Positions 43,047 through 51,175 of a stretch of DNA of 64,000 nucleotides are shown here, piece after piece. Where the stretch lies: positions 918,798 to 982,797 of the forward strand of contig NZ_MVOI01000003.1 in the NCBI RefSeq assembly GCF_002283555.1, in the 5' to 3' direction. The notes under the pieces are model-generated. The model did no database searches and had not been told where the DNA came from. It was given only the letters and a program-made list of their open reading frames with translations. The stretch is from Rubrivirga sp. SAORIC476. Its GTDB lineage: Bacteria > Bacteroidota > Rhodothermia > Rhodothermales > Rubricoccaceae. The position numbers and the translations under genes are program-made. Position 1 is the stretch's first letter. The number at the start of each line of letters is the position of its first letter.

Positions 43047-43684
43047 CAGGCGTCGGGGATCGGGGAGAAGGAAGCGGCGTCGGCGTCGCGGTTCACGTCG
43101 GCGGACTCGGCGAACGCCTCGGCGGTGGTCTCCAGCAGCACGGGGAGCGTCGGCGGGAGGCCGCGGAGCAGGCGCAGGCGCTCCAGGATGAACAGCGTCA
43201 GGTAGACCACGATCAGCACGCCGCTGACGGGCAACGCCAGGTACACCACGCCGAGCGGGACCTGCAGCGCGGCCGAGGTCTGCCCGAGCAGGAACGAGAG
43301 CGACACCAGGCGCGCCCCGCCGATCACCATCACGAACAGCGCGAACAGCGCCACGATGACGCCGACCACGATCCCGTGCCAGTGGAGCGCGCGCCCCGTC
43401 AGCGTCGTCCGCAGCAGGTCGATGGCGAGGTGCGCCCGCTTGCCGGTCGCGTAGGCCGCGCCGAAGAGGCCGACCCAGATCAGGAGGTAGCGCGCCAACT
43501 CGTCGGTGAACGAGCTCGGGCTGCTGAGCACGAAGCGCGTGAACACCTGCCACAGCACGTTCAGCACGGCGAGCGCCATCATGACCACGAGCGCCCACCC
43601 GAGGGCCGTGTCGAGGGCCGCCTTGATGCGGTACAGCGGATGCCGCTGCATCTCGGGGAGCAGCACGGAGGGGTCGCTACGCAT
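43046..43684 (-). CDS. dctQ: TRAP transporter small permease
   Basis: The DctQ subunit of 212 residues with four membrane segments starting near residue 25 (ALDTALGWALVVMMALAVLNVLWQVFTRF), the typical FTDELARYLLIWVGLFGAAYATGKRAHLAIDLL block, and a long acidic cytoplasmic tail (ETTAEAFAESADVNRDAD). The chosen ATG overlaps the dctP end by 8 bases; an internal ATG at 43651 is an alternative start. It is translationally linked to dctM. Confidence 0.9.
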   Translation of the reverse strand: MRSDPSVLLPEMQRHPLYRIKAALDTALGWALVVMMALAVLNVLWQVFTRFVLSSPSSFTDELARYLLIWVGLFGAAYATGKRAHLAIDLLRTTLTGRALHWHGIVVGVIVALFALFVMVIGGARLVSLSFLLGQTSAALQVPLGVVYLALPVSGVLIVVYLTLFILERLRLLRGLPPTLPVLLETTAEAFAESADVNRDADAASFSPIPDA

Positions 43685-44753
43685 CGGCGTCGGGGGTCGC
43701 AGGGGACGCCCCCTCGGTCGAGTCGGCCGGGGCCGTCCCCGAGGCAGAGGGGGTGGGGGTGGCACGGATGGCGTCCAGCACGCGCGCCAGCTCGGGGTCG
43801 GCGGCGTAGGCGGCCGTCATCTCGCGGACGTCGGCCTCGAACGGCGTCTTGTCGGCCGAGAGGACCTCCACGCCCGCCGCGCGGATGGCCGCGAGCGCCT
43901 CCTCGGTCGACTCCCGCCAGTACTCCTTCTGGACGACCGCCGAGGCGGCGGCGGCGGCCTGGAGCCACTCGCGCTGCTGCGGCGTGAGCCGGTCCCAGAT
44001 CGTCGTGCTGACGATCAGCACGTCCGGGACGGCGGTGTGCTCGTCGAGGACGTAGTACTTCGCGACCTCGTAGTGGCGCGACGTGTAGAAGCTCGGCGGG
44101 TTGTTCTCGGCCCCGTCCACCACGCCCTGCTGCAGGGCCGTGTAGAGCTCGCCGAACGAGATCGGGGTCGGGCTGCCGCCCAGGGCGCGGACCATGTCCA
44201 TCGCCGTCTGGCTCTCCTGGACGCGGATCTTCATGCCCGCGAGGTCGCCCGGCGTGCGGACGGGCCGGTCGACGGTGTAGAAGCTCCGGCTGCCCGCGTC
44301 GTAGAAGGCCAGCCCGCGCAGGCGGTACGGCTCGGGCGCGGCCAGCAGCTCCTCCCCGATCGGCCCTTCCAGGACGGCGAACCGGTGGGCATCCTCGCGG
44401 AAGACGAACGGCAGGCTCAGCACCTGGTACTCGGGCGAGAAGTTCTCCAGCACGCTCGACGACACCTTGGTCATCCCCAGCGAGCCGATCTGGAGCAGCT
44501 CCAGCATCTCGCGTTCCGACCCGAGTTGCTGGCTCGGGTAGATGTCGATCCGCATCGTCCCGCCGGATTCCTCGGCCAGCCGCTCGGCCATGAACTCCAT
44601 CGCGCGGTGGACCGGGTGGTCGGTCGCGAGCGCGTGGCCCAGCTTGATGACGGTCACGTCCTGCTCGGCACCACACGCGGAGACCGCCAGCAGGGCGGTG
44701 AGCACCGCGAAGCGCTTCCAGAATGGGACGTGAGGGACGGGGGCGTGGGGCAT
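43677..44753 (-). CDS. dctP: TRAP transporter substrate-binding lipoprotein
   Basis: The DctP solute receptor of 358 residues. The N-terminus has a lipobox AVSAC (residues about 23-27), so it is a membrane-anchored lipoprotein and not a free periplasmic protein. Family motifs are KLGHALATDHPVHRAMEFMAE, the KIRVQES block whose Arg binds the substrate carboxylate, and GELYTALQQGVVDGAENNPPSF. The carboxylate-binding Arg fits a uronate ligand. The C-terminus ends in an Ala/Pro/Ser-rich low-complexity tail. It starts 3 bases after the uxaA stop, so receptor and catabolic enzyme share a transcript. Confidence 0.95.
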   Translation of the reverse strand: MPHAPVPHVPFWKRFAVLTALLAVSACGAEQDVTVIKLGHALATDHPVHRAMEFMAERLAEESGGTMRIDIYPSQQLGSEREMLELLQIGSLGMTKVSSSVLENFSPEYQVLSLPFVFREDAHRFAVLEGPIGEELLAAPEPYRLRGLAFYDAGSRSFYTVDRPVRTPGDLAGMKIRVQESQTAMDMVRALGGSPTPISFGELYTALQQGVVDGAENNPPSFYTSRHYEVAKYYVLDEHTAVPDVLIVSTTIWDRLTPQQREWLQAAAAASAVVQKEYWRESTEEALAAIRAAGVEVLSADKTPFEADVREMTAAYAADPELARVLDAIRATPTPSASGTAPADSTEGASPATPDADA

Positions 44754-44756
44754 GGG

Positions 44757-46253
44757 CTAGAGGGTGACGCCGTCCTTCCAGATGGCGATCTCACGATAGT
44801 CGTTGTCCTCGTTGCGGGCGCGGCGCTCGCCGCTGGCCGTCGCGCGGATCGTCTCGAACAAGTCGTCCGCCAGGCCGTCCATCGTGGTGGAGCCACTCAG
44901 GAGCACGCCCGCGTCGAAGTCGATCCAGTGAGGCTTGCGGGCGGCGATGTCCGAGTTGGTCGCGATCTTGAGCGTCGGCACCGGGAAGCCGAGCGGCGTG
45001 CCGCGGCCGGTCGTGAACACGACGACGGTGGCGCCCGCGACGACCTCGGCGGTGACCGAGACGCCGTCGTTGCCCGGCGCGTAGATGAGGTTGAGGCCCG
45101 CCTCGGTGGTGGGCTCGCCGTAGTCGAGGACCGCCGTGACCGTCGCCGTGCCGCCCTTCTGCGTGGCCCCGAGCGACTTCTCCTCGAGCGTCGTCAGGCC
45201 GCCGTCCTTGTTGCCGGGCGAGGGGTTCTCGTAGATCGGCTGGTCGTGGTCGATGAAGTACTGCTTGAAGCGGTTGATCATGCCGACAGTCGCCTCGAAC
45301 ACCTCGGGCGTGGCGGCGCGGTTCATGATCTGCTGCTCGGCCCCGAACATCTCGGGCACCTCGGTCTGCAAGACGGTCCCGCCCATCCCCGTCAGCCGGT
45401 CGGAGACGCGGCCCACGAGCGGGTTGGCGGTGATGCCCGAGAACGCGTCCGAGCCGCCGCACTTGACGCCCAGCACCAGGTCCGAGACCGGGCACGCCGT
45501 CCGCTCGTCGTGCTCCGCGATGGCGACCAGTTCCTCGACCATCTCCAGCCCCTCCTCGATCTCGTCGCCGACGAGTTGGGAGGTGAAGTAGCGGATCCGG
45601 CTCCGGTCCACGTCGCCGGCCCGCTCCAGGAGCGTCTCCAGGCGGTTGTTCTCGCAGCCCAGCCCGATCACGAGCACACCGCCCGCGTTGGGGTGGCGGA
45701 TGAGGCCCGCCAGCACGCGCTGCGTGTAGCCCAGGTCGTCGCCGAGTTGGCTGCACCCGTAGGGGTGGGAGAACGAGTGGACGCCGTCGACGCGGTCGCC
45801 GAAGCGGTCGTTCGCCATCCGCGCGATGCGCTCGGCGGCGCGGTTCACGCAGGCGACCGTGTTGATGACCCAGATCTCGTTGCGCGTGCCGACGCGGCCG
45901 TTCGCGCGGCGGTAGCCCTGGAACGTCGGCACCTCGCCCTCAATGGGCGCGGGCGGAGCGACCGGGTGGTAGGCGTAGTCGTGGAGCTCGCCCAGCCCCG
46001 TCGCGAGGTTGTGCGAGTGGACCCACGCCCCGGCCCCGACCGCCTCGGTGGTGTGCCCGAGGTGGGCGCCGTACTTGACGATGTCGGCCCCGGCGTCGAG
46101 GTCGCGGAGGGCGATCTTGTGGCCCTTGGGCACGTCGTCGCGGAGCGTCACCTCCCCCTCCCCGACCGGCACGGTCGTCCCCGCCGCCAGCGGCTCGATG
46201 GCGACCGCGACATTGTCGTCCGGGTGGACCTGAAGCGCGAGGGGGGTCTGCAT
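44757..46253 (-). CDS. uxaA: Altronate dehydratase
   Basis: This dehydrates D-altronate to KDG in the cytoplasm. The 498-residue protein has the fused layout usual for UxaA: an N-terminal SAF domain (about 1-95, VPKGHKIALRDLDAGADIVKYG) and a C-terminal GarD-like dehydratase domain with RRANGRVGTRNEIWVINTVACVN, SHPYGCSQLGDD, GLGCENN and KCGGSDAFSGITANP, where cysteines probably hold the metal. It is first in the uxaA-dctP-dctQ-dctM operon and is preceded by a promoter with an ACCGGT-type operator. Confidence 0.95.
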   Translation of the reverse strand: MQTPLALQVHPDDNVAVAIEPLAAGTTVPVGEGEVTLRDDVPKGHKIALRDLDAGADIVKYGAHLGHTTEAVGAGAWVHSHNLATGLGELHDYAYHPVAPPAPIEGEVPTFQGYRRANGRVGTRNEIWVINTVACVNRAAERIARMANDRFGDRVDGVHSFSHPYGCSQLGDDLGYTQRVLAGLIRHPNAGGVLVIGLGCENNRLETLLERAGDVDRSRIRYFTSQLVGDEIEEGLEMVEELVAIAEHDERTACPVSDLVLGVKCGGSDAFSGITANPLVGRVSDRLTGMGGTVLQTEVPEMFGAEQQIMNRAATPEVFEATVGMINRFKQYFIDHDQPIYENPSPGNKDGGLTTLEEKSLGATQKGGTATVTAVLDYGEPTTEAGLNLIYAPGNDGVSVTAEVVAGATVVVFTTGRGTPLGFPVPTLKIATNSDIAARKPHWIDFDAGVLLSGSTTMDGLADDLFETIRATASGERRARNEDNDYREIAIWKDGVTL

Positions 46254-46260
46254 TCGCCGT

Positions 46261-46310
46261 CTTTACCGGTTAAGCGTTTCGTAAGATAGCGTCCGCCACG
46301 ATTCGCGCAA
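46261..46310 (-). promoter_or_regulatory. uxaA-dctPQM promoter with ACCGGT-type operator
   Basis: On the minus strand TTGCGC (46310-46305) and TATCTT (46288-46283) are separated by 16 bases. CTTAACCGGTAAAG (46274-46261) follows 8 bases after the -10 and ends 7 bases before the ATG. The -35 is identical to that before uxaB, and the 14-base operator is identical too. Confidence 0.7.
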
Positions 46311-46420
46311 GCGGTTCTCCTTCCGGCTGATTCTGCCCGGCGGCCGCCATTCTCCTCGCTGTGTGCGCGCCCTCCTGCCGCTCGCCTCGGCCGTCGCAGG
46401 TCGAGGCCTTCGCCCCCCGC

Positions 46421-47683
46421 ATGTCTGACGCCATCCCGTCCCGCCGCCAGTTCCTCCAGGCCCTCGGGCTGGGCGCGGTCGCCGTCCACGCCAATCCGGC
46501 CGCAGCGCTGACCCCGCCCGCCGCTCTGCCGAGGCTGGGGCTCGCGTCGGACGGGGGCTCGATGCTCGGCGCCTACGGCGACTGGGCGGCCAGGCTGGCC
46601 CTCGACCCGCCGACGTTCTCGCTCCGCCGCGATGGCTGGCCGAGCCTCGACGACTGGCGGGCGCAAGCGCGCGACCGGCTGCTCGCACGGATCGCCCCGC
46701 CCGAACGCGGCGCCATCCTGACCCCGGAGGTCGTCCGCACCGTCGAGCATGACGGCTTGCACATCGAAGAACTGCGCTGGCGGATGCCGGTCGGGCCGCC
46801 CGTGGAGGCCGTCTTCCTGAAGCCCGCGGGGGCCACGGCGCCGCTGCCGGGCGTGCTCGCGCTCCACGACCACGGCGGCGACAAGGTCCACGGCTGGCGG
46901 AAGGTGGCCGAGACCGATGCGCCGCGCTCGCCGATGATCCAGCGCCACCTCGACTGGCTCTACAGCGGGCGTCCGTGGGCCAACGACCTCGCGAAGCGCG
47001 GATACGCCGTGCTCGCCGCCGACGGCCTGGCGTTCGGCAGCCGCCGGGTCCGCCTGGCTGACGTGCCGGAGCGCATCCGGGACGATCTTCCCACTGCCCC
47101 GCCAGTCTCCGAGGACGAGATCCGCGCCTACAACCGCTGGGCGAGCGGCTACGAGAGCACCTTCGCCCGGTCGCTGTTTTCGGCTGGCACCACGTGGCCC
47201 GGCGTCACCCTCGCCGACGACCGGACCGCGCTCGACGTGTTGTGCAACCGGCCCGACGTGGACGCCGGCCGTGTCGCCTGCGGTGGCCTCTCGGGTGGCG
47301 GCCTCCGGACGGTCTACCTCGGCGGCGTCGACCCGCGCGTGAAGGCGGCCTTCTGCGTCAGCATGATGACGACGTGGACCGACTTCGTGCTGAACAAGAG
47401 CCACACCCACACCTGGATGGTCTACGCGCCGCTCCTCCCGAATGAACTCGACTACCCGGAGATCCTGGGCCTGCGCGCGCCCCTGCCCACGCTCGTTCAG
47501 ATGAACCGCCAGGACCGGCTGTTCACGTTCGCCGAGACCGAGCGGGCCGACGCCATCCTGCGCGACGTGTTCGAACGCGCGGACGCGGCCGACGCCTACA
47601 CGGGGGCGGTCTACGACGGCGACCATGCCTTCCCGCTGCCCCTCCAGATCGACGCCTTCGACTGGCTCGACCGGACGCTCTGA
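46421..47683 (+). CDS. Tat-exported alpha/beta hydrolase
   Basis: A 420-residue alpha/beta hydrolase of the acetylxylan-esterase/dienelactone hydrolase kind. The N-terminus has a Tat motif (SRRQFLQALGLG), indicating export in folded form; no lipobox is seen. The nucleophile elbow is GGLSGGGL (Ser near 291), with an oxyanion-type HDHGG (near 154), a possible acid in NRQDRLF and the catalytic His in GDHAFP near 405. Its substrate is unknown; the divergent position next to uxaA suggests a plant cell wall ester. An ATG 60 bases upstream would add an unrelated N-terminus before the RR motif and was not used. A hairpin follows at 47745-47769. Confidence 0.8.
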   Translation: MSDAIPSRRQFLQALGLGAVAVHANPAAALTPPAALPRLGLASDGGSMLGAYGDWAARLALDPPTFSLRRDGWPSLDDWRAQARDRLLARIAPPERGAILTPEVVRTVEHDGLHIEELRWRMPVGPPVEAVFLKPAGATAPLPGVLALHDHGGDKVHGWRKVAETDAPRSPMIQRHLDWLYSGRPWANDLAKRGYAVLAADGLAFGSRRVRLADVPERIRDDLPTAPPVSEDEIRAYNRWASGYESTFARSLFSAGTTWPGVTLADDRTALDVLCNRPDVDAGRVACGGLSGGGLRTVYLGGVDPRVKAAFCVSMMTTWTDFVLNKSHTHTWMVYAPLLPNELDYPEILGLRAPLPTLVQMNRQDRLFTFAETERADAILRDVFERADAADAYTGAVYDGDHAFPLPLQIDAFDWLDRTL

Positions 47684-47744
47684 CTCCCTGCGTCTCTGAT
47701 CTCGGCTTCGAGGCAGGCGGAGTCCGGTGTCGAGCCCCAGTCCT

Positions 47745-47769
47745 GACGCCCCTGCCCGCGCGGGGCGTC
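47745..47769 (+). terminator. Hairpin after the alpha/beta hydrolase gene
   Basis: GACGCCCC and GGGGCGTC form an 8-base perfect stem around a 9-base loop, 61 bases past the stop. A second hairpin, GGGAACG-AAGC-CGTTCCC, follows at 47796-47813. Neither has a strong T-tract, so termination efficiency is uncertain. Confidence 0.45.
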
Positions 47770-47898
47770 TCGGATGCGTAAACACATCGGGGGACGGGAA
47801 CGAAGCCGTTCCCATCGCGCACCCTGTGAGGTCGTACCGTTCCACGGGGACCGTGCTTGTCTGGCCGATGGCCCCGACTGTCCCCTTCCCCCTCGATC

Positions 47899-48252
47899 AT
47901 GCGCCTCGTTGCTCTCGGGCTTCTCGCCCTTGCCTTCGCCCTCCCGACCCAGGCCCAGACGCTCACCCGTCAGCAAGTCAACCGGCCCAGCCTGCGGTCG
48001 ACGTTCGTCGTCCCGGCGCACAACGGCGAGGCCCGACGCGTGACGACGTACGCCCGGCGTCCGGCACAGCAGGGACGTCTCTCGCGTCGCTACCGCGGCC
48101 TGCGCGCCAACCGCACGGTCCGGTCCACCGAGGTCGGCTTCGTTCGGATGCCGGTCCGCGCCGCGCGCCCGATCCAGCGCACGGTCCGGACGCCGCGCCA
48201 CGCGTTCGTTCGGCAGGGCGGCTCGTACTACCAGGTGCTCCCGCGTCGCTAG
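47899..48252 (+). CDS. Small secreted arginine-rich protein
   Basis: A 117-residue protein of unknown function. A clear signal peptide (MRLVALGLLALAFALPTQAQ) is followed by about 97 residues with some 23 arginines, no lysine and only two acidic residues, giving a strongly basic extended chain (ARRPAQQGRLSRRYRG, RTVRTPRHAFVR). No cysteine is present and no domain is recognised. The bias towards Arg over Lys is extreme even for a GC-rich genome. It could bind nucleic acid, acidic polysaccharide or the cell envelope. It is a single gene between hairpins. Confidence 0.65.
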   Translation: MRLVALGLLALAFALPTQAQTLTRQQVNRPSLRSTFVVPAHNGEARRVTTYARRPAQQGRLSRRYRGLRANRTVRSTEVGFVRMPVRAARPIQRTVRTPRHAFVRQGGSYYQVLPRR

Positions 48253-48279
48253 CGGCGCCCCTCCCCTTCCCCACGACGC

Positions 48280-48321
48280 GGGGGCCGAGGCACGGGTTCA
48301 CCCCACCGTACCTCGGCCCCC
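48280..48321. terminator. Bidirectional terminator between convergent genes
   Basis: GGGGGCCGAGG (48280-48290) and CCTCGGCCCCC (48311-48321) form a perfect 11-base stem, with an inner ACGG/CCGT extension in the loop. It lies between the convergent ends of the Arg-rich protein gene and the redoxin gene, so it can serve both strands. Confidence 0.65.
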
Positions 48322-48337
48322 GGGGTCGGTTCAGCAG

Positions 48338-49000
48338 CTACGCTTCGTCGGCGTACTTGACCGAGCAGCCGTAGGGCTGCGTGGTCGCCGGGTCGACGGA
48401 CTGGCCCGCCAGGGCCGCGACGATGGCGGGCGTGACGTAGCCCGTCGCGCCCTCCAGGTCGGCGAGGTCCGAGGTCGGCCGGTCGTCGATGGCGCCGTTG
48501 TAGACCACGGTGCCGACGGCGTCGATCACGAACATGTGGGGCGTCGTCTTGGCCTCGTAGGCGCGGCCGACGGTGCCGTCCGGGTCGAGGAGTACCGCGG
48601 CCTGCTGCCCGCCCTCCTGTTCCGTCCGCGCGTTCATCACGTCGGGTTCGAAGTGGCCCTGCTCGCCGGGGGCCGACGAGACGATGGAGAGCCACACGAC
48701 CCCGTCCGCCTCGGCCTGTGCCTGGAGGGCCTGCATGTTGCCGCCGCCGTAGTGCTTGCCGACGTACGGGCAGTCGTAGTTGAGCCACTCCAGCACGACC
48801 GTCTGGCCGCGGAAGTCGGCGAGCGAGTGCTCCGTGCCGTCGGTGTCGACGAGCGTAAAGGCTGGGGCCGTCGCGCCGGGCGTGGGCGCCTCGGCGGTCT
48901 CGACCGGAGCGTCGGGGGCCGCCTCGGGCGCCGGGGCGTCGGCGGGCTCGGAGGCACAGGCGGCCAGGAGGAGGAAGGAGAAGAGAGAGAGGGCGCGCAT
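48338..49000 (-). CDS. Redoxin/AhpC-type lipoprotein
   Basis: A 220-residue envelope protein with a thioredoxin-like fold. A lipobox LAAC (residues about 12-15) predicts lipid anchoring, followed by a Pro/Ala-rich linker. The redox site is NYDCPYVGKHYGGGNMQ: one peroxidatic-type Cys with the CPYVGKHY arrangement seen in a subfamily of redoxins, in place of CxxC. A further Cys sits near the C-terminus (QPYGCSVKY) and could resolve it. The gene lies 11 bases downstream of a DsbD-type reductase, a likely electron donor. The original frame runs further upstream, but the lipoprotein start is convincing. Confidence 0.82.
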   Translation of the reverse strand: MRALSLFSFLLLAACASEPADAPAPEAAPDAPVETAEAPTPGATAPAFTLVDTDGTEHSLADFRGQTVVLEWLNYDCPYVGKHYGGGNMQALQAQAEADGVVWLSIVSSAPGEQGHFEPDVMNARTEQEGGQQAAVLLDPDGTVGRAYEAKTTPHMFVIDAVGTVVYNGAIDDRPTSDLADLEGATGYVTPAIVAALAGQSVDPATTQPYGCSVKYADEA

Positions 49001-49011
49001 GGCGGTCGGGG

Positions 49012-51048
49012 TCAGAGGGAAGCGGTCTGGGGCGCGTGGGCGGCGATCGCGTCGAGGACGATGCCGGGCGTCAGCACCTCGGGGAGGAGAACCGGGTCGG
49101 CGTCGCCGCCGGGAAAGAACACGTAGAGCGGCACGCCGTTGCGCCCGAACCGATCGAGGAACGCCGTGATGGCCGGGTCCTGGTCCGTCCAGTCTGCGCG
49201 GACCGTGGTTACGCCCGCGTCCGCGAACGCCTGACGGACGGCGTCGGCGGTGAGCGTGGTCTGCTTGTTGACCTGGCACGAGAGGCACCACGTCGCTGTC
49301 ACGTCGACGAAGACGGGCTCGCCGTCGGCCACCATCGCGTCGACGGCGGCGGCGTCAAACGGCACCCACGCCTCCTGGGGCGGTGCCATGGCGGTCGCCA
49401 CCAGCGCGACCGCGCCCCCGACCGCCCCGAGGCCGAGGGTTCGGCCCAGCACCTTCGCGCGGACCGAGACGCCGTGGCGCGCGCTCCGCCCCCACGCCCA
49501 GGCGGCCATGCCGACCGTCACCAGGGCCAGCAGCAGAAGCGCCGCCGCGTTGAGGCCGAGCAGCCCGCCGAACACCCACACGAGCCATACGGCCGTCGCC
49601 AGCAGCGGGAAGGCGAGGCCGTGCTTCAACGTCTCCATCCACGGGCCCGGCTTCGGGAGGCGCGCGATCCAGGAGGGGCGGAACGACAGCAGCACGTAGG
49701 GCAGCGCCATCCCCACGCCGAGCGCTGCGAACACGGCCAGCGCCACCGCCGCAGGCTGGACGACCGCGAATCCGAGCGCGCCCCCCATGAACGGCGCCGT
49801 GCACGGCGACGCCACCACGACGGCCAGCACGCCCGACAGGAACGCGCCCCCGAGCCCCTCGTGCCGGTCCAGGTTGCCACCCGCCGACGCGAGCCGCTGT
49901 CCCATCTCGAATACGCCCAGCAGGTTGAGCGCCAGCCCCGTCATCAGCACCGCCAGCCCGGCGACGACGGGCGGGTAGCGAAGCTGGAAGCCCCAGCCCG
50001 CCCCACCGCCGGTGGCCTTGAGCGCGAGCAACAGGCCGGCCAGCGCCAGGAACGACACGACCACGCCCGCCCCGAATGCCAGCCCGTGCGCCCGGAGCGC
50101 CGCCGGGCTCTGCTCGCGGCCTCGCACGAACCCGAGGATCTTGATGCTCAGGATCGGGAAGACGCACGGCATCAGGTTGAGGATGAGGCCGCCCACGAAC
50201 GCGAGGCCCAGCGCCGCCCACACCGTCAGCGACTGCCCCGGCCTCGGGGGCGTCGCGGCCGCCACTGCGCCGCTCACCGGCACGGCCAGTTCGATCGCCG
50301 TGTCACCGGCCACCAGGACGCCGGAGAGCTCAGCGGCCGGCTCGGTCGCGTAGTCGGACGCTGCCAGCCGAACCGCCCAGGCGCCGCCCTCGGCCGCGAA
50401 CGCCTGCTCGGCGGCGTGATCCAGCACGCCCGACTGATCGACGAAGAACGTCGCGCCGTCGAGCGAGACGCCGTCGGGCGGGTTGAGCGTGAGCGCGTAG
50501 CTGCCGTCCACCCACGCTGCCGAAGCCGTCCAGTCGGCCGCCGAGGTGGGAAGGGCCGCGCGGGCCGCGTCGAGGGCGCCCGTCCGCTCGGTCACGCCGA
50601 CGGGCAGCATGAGGGCGACGTCCGCGGAAGCGGGCAGGCAGACGTCGGCGCAGATGAGCCACGTGGCGGCGCCCGTCAGCGCCAGGTCGCCGGAGGCGCC
50701 ATCCGGGACGACGATCTCCGTCAGGAACGCGGGCGTGCCGCCGTGGGCGTAGGAGACGAGCCCCGCGACCTCGTACCGGCTCGGGGGCGGAAAGCGGAGC
50801 GAGCCCGCCTCGGCACCCGTGGGGAGGGTCCAGTCGACCGCGACCGGCTGGCCGCTGTCGCCGGGGTTGATCCAGTAGATGTGCCAGCCCTCCTCGACCG
50901 TGATCTCCAGTGCCACGCCGAGCGTATCGCCCGGCGCGATCCGCGTGGCGTCGGCGACGAGGCGAGCGTCCGAATGGGGGCTGGGGTCCGGCTGGGCGAC
51001 CGCGGCGGCGGCCACCAGCGCGAGGATCGGGAGAAGGAAGACGCGCAT
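49012..51048 (-). CDS. DsbD/ScsB-type thiol:disulfide interchange protein
   Basis: A 678-residue membrane protein that passes reducing power from cytoplasmic thioredoxin to the envelope. It has a signal peptide, an N-terminal DsbD alpha-like domain with Cys residues in ICADVCLP (near 133), a core of about eight membrane segments with the paired cysteines in NLMPCVFPILSIK and ASPCTAPFMGG, and a C-terminal thioredoxin-like domain with CLSC (near 590). Length and order fit the DsbD/ScsB class. It is upstream of the redoxin lipoprotein in the same transcript, which is probably its partner. Confidence 0.92.
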   Translation of the reverse strand: MRVFLLPILALVAAAAVAQPDPSPHSDARLVADATRIAPGDTLGVALEITVEEGWHIYWINPGDSGQPVAVDWTLPTGAEAGSLRFPPPSRYEVAGLVSYAHGGTPAFLTEIVVPDGASGDLALTGAATWLICADVCLPASADVALMLPVGVTERTGALDAARAALPTSAADWTASAAWVDGSYALTLNPPDGVSLDGATFFVDQSGVLDHAAEQAFAAEGGAWAVRLAASDYATEPAAELSGVLVAGDTAIELAVPVSGAVAAATPPRPGQSLTVWAALGLAFVGGLILNLMPCVFPILSIKILGFVRGREQSPAALRAHGLAFGAGVVVSFLALAGLLLALKATGGGAGWGFQLRYPPVVAGLAVLMTGLALNLLGVFEMGQRLASAGGNLDRHEGLGGAFLSGVLAVVVASPCTAPFMGGALGFAVVQPAAVALAVFAALGVGMALPYVLLSFRPSWIARLPKPGPWMETLKHGLAFPLLATAVWLVWVFGGLLGLNAAALLLLALVTVGMAAWAWGRSARHGVSVRAKVLGRTLGLGAVGGAVALVATAMAPPQEAWVPFDAAAVDAMVADGEPVFVDVTATWCLSCQVNKQTTLTADAVRQAFADAGVTTVRADWTDQDPAITAFLDRFGRNGVPLYVFFPGGDADPVLLPEVLTPGIVLDAIAAHAPQTASL

Positions 51049-51175
51049 AGGGGCAAGAAACGACGGAAGGCAGCCCGGGGTCTCCCGACGCGCAGGATTC
51101 GCAGGGCCTTACGGACCCGTCCCCGATGCGTCGGGTACGACTGACTCCATTCTTGCTCGTCTCCCCTCTCCCCGC

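Noticed and set aside
44710-44717. AAGCGCTT inside the dctP gene
   Set aside because: It lies in the coding sequence of the signal peptide (Trp-Lys-Arg-Phe) and not near a predicted promoter, so chance is more likely.
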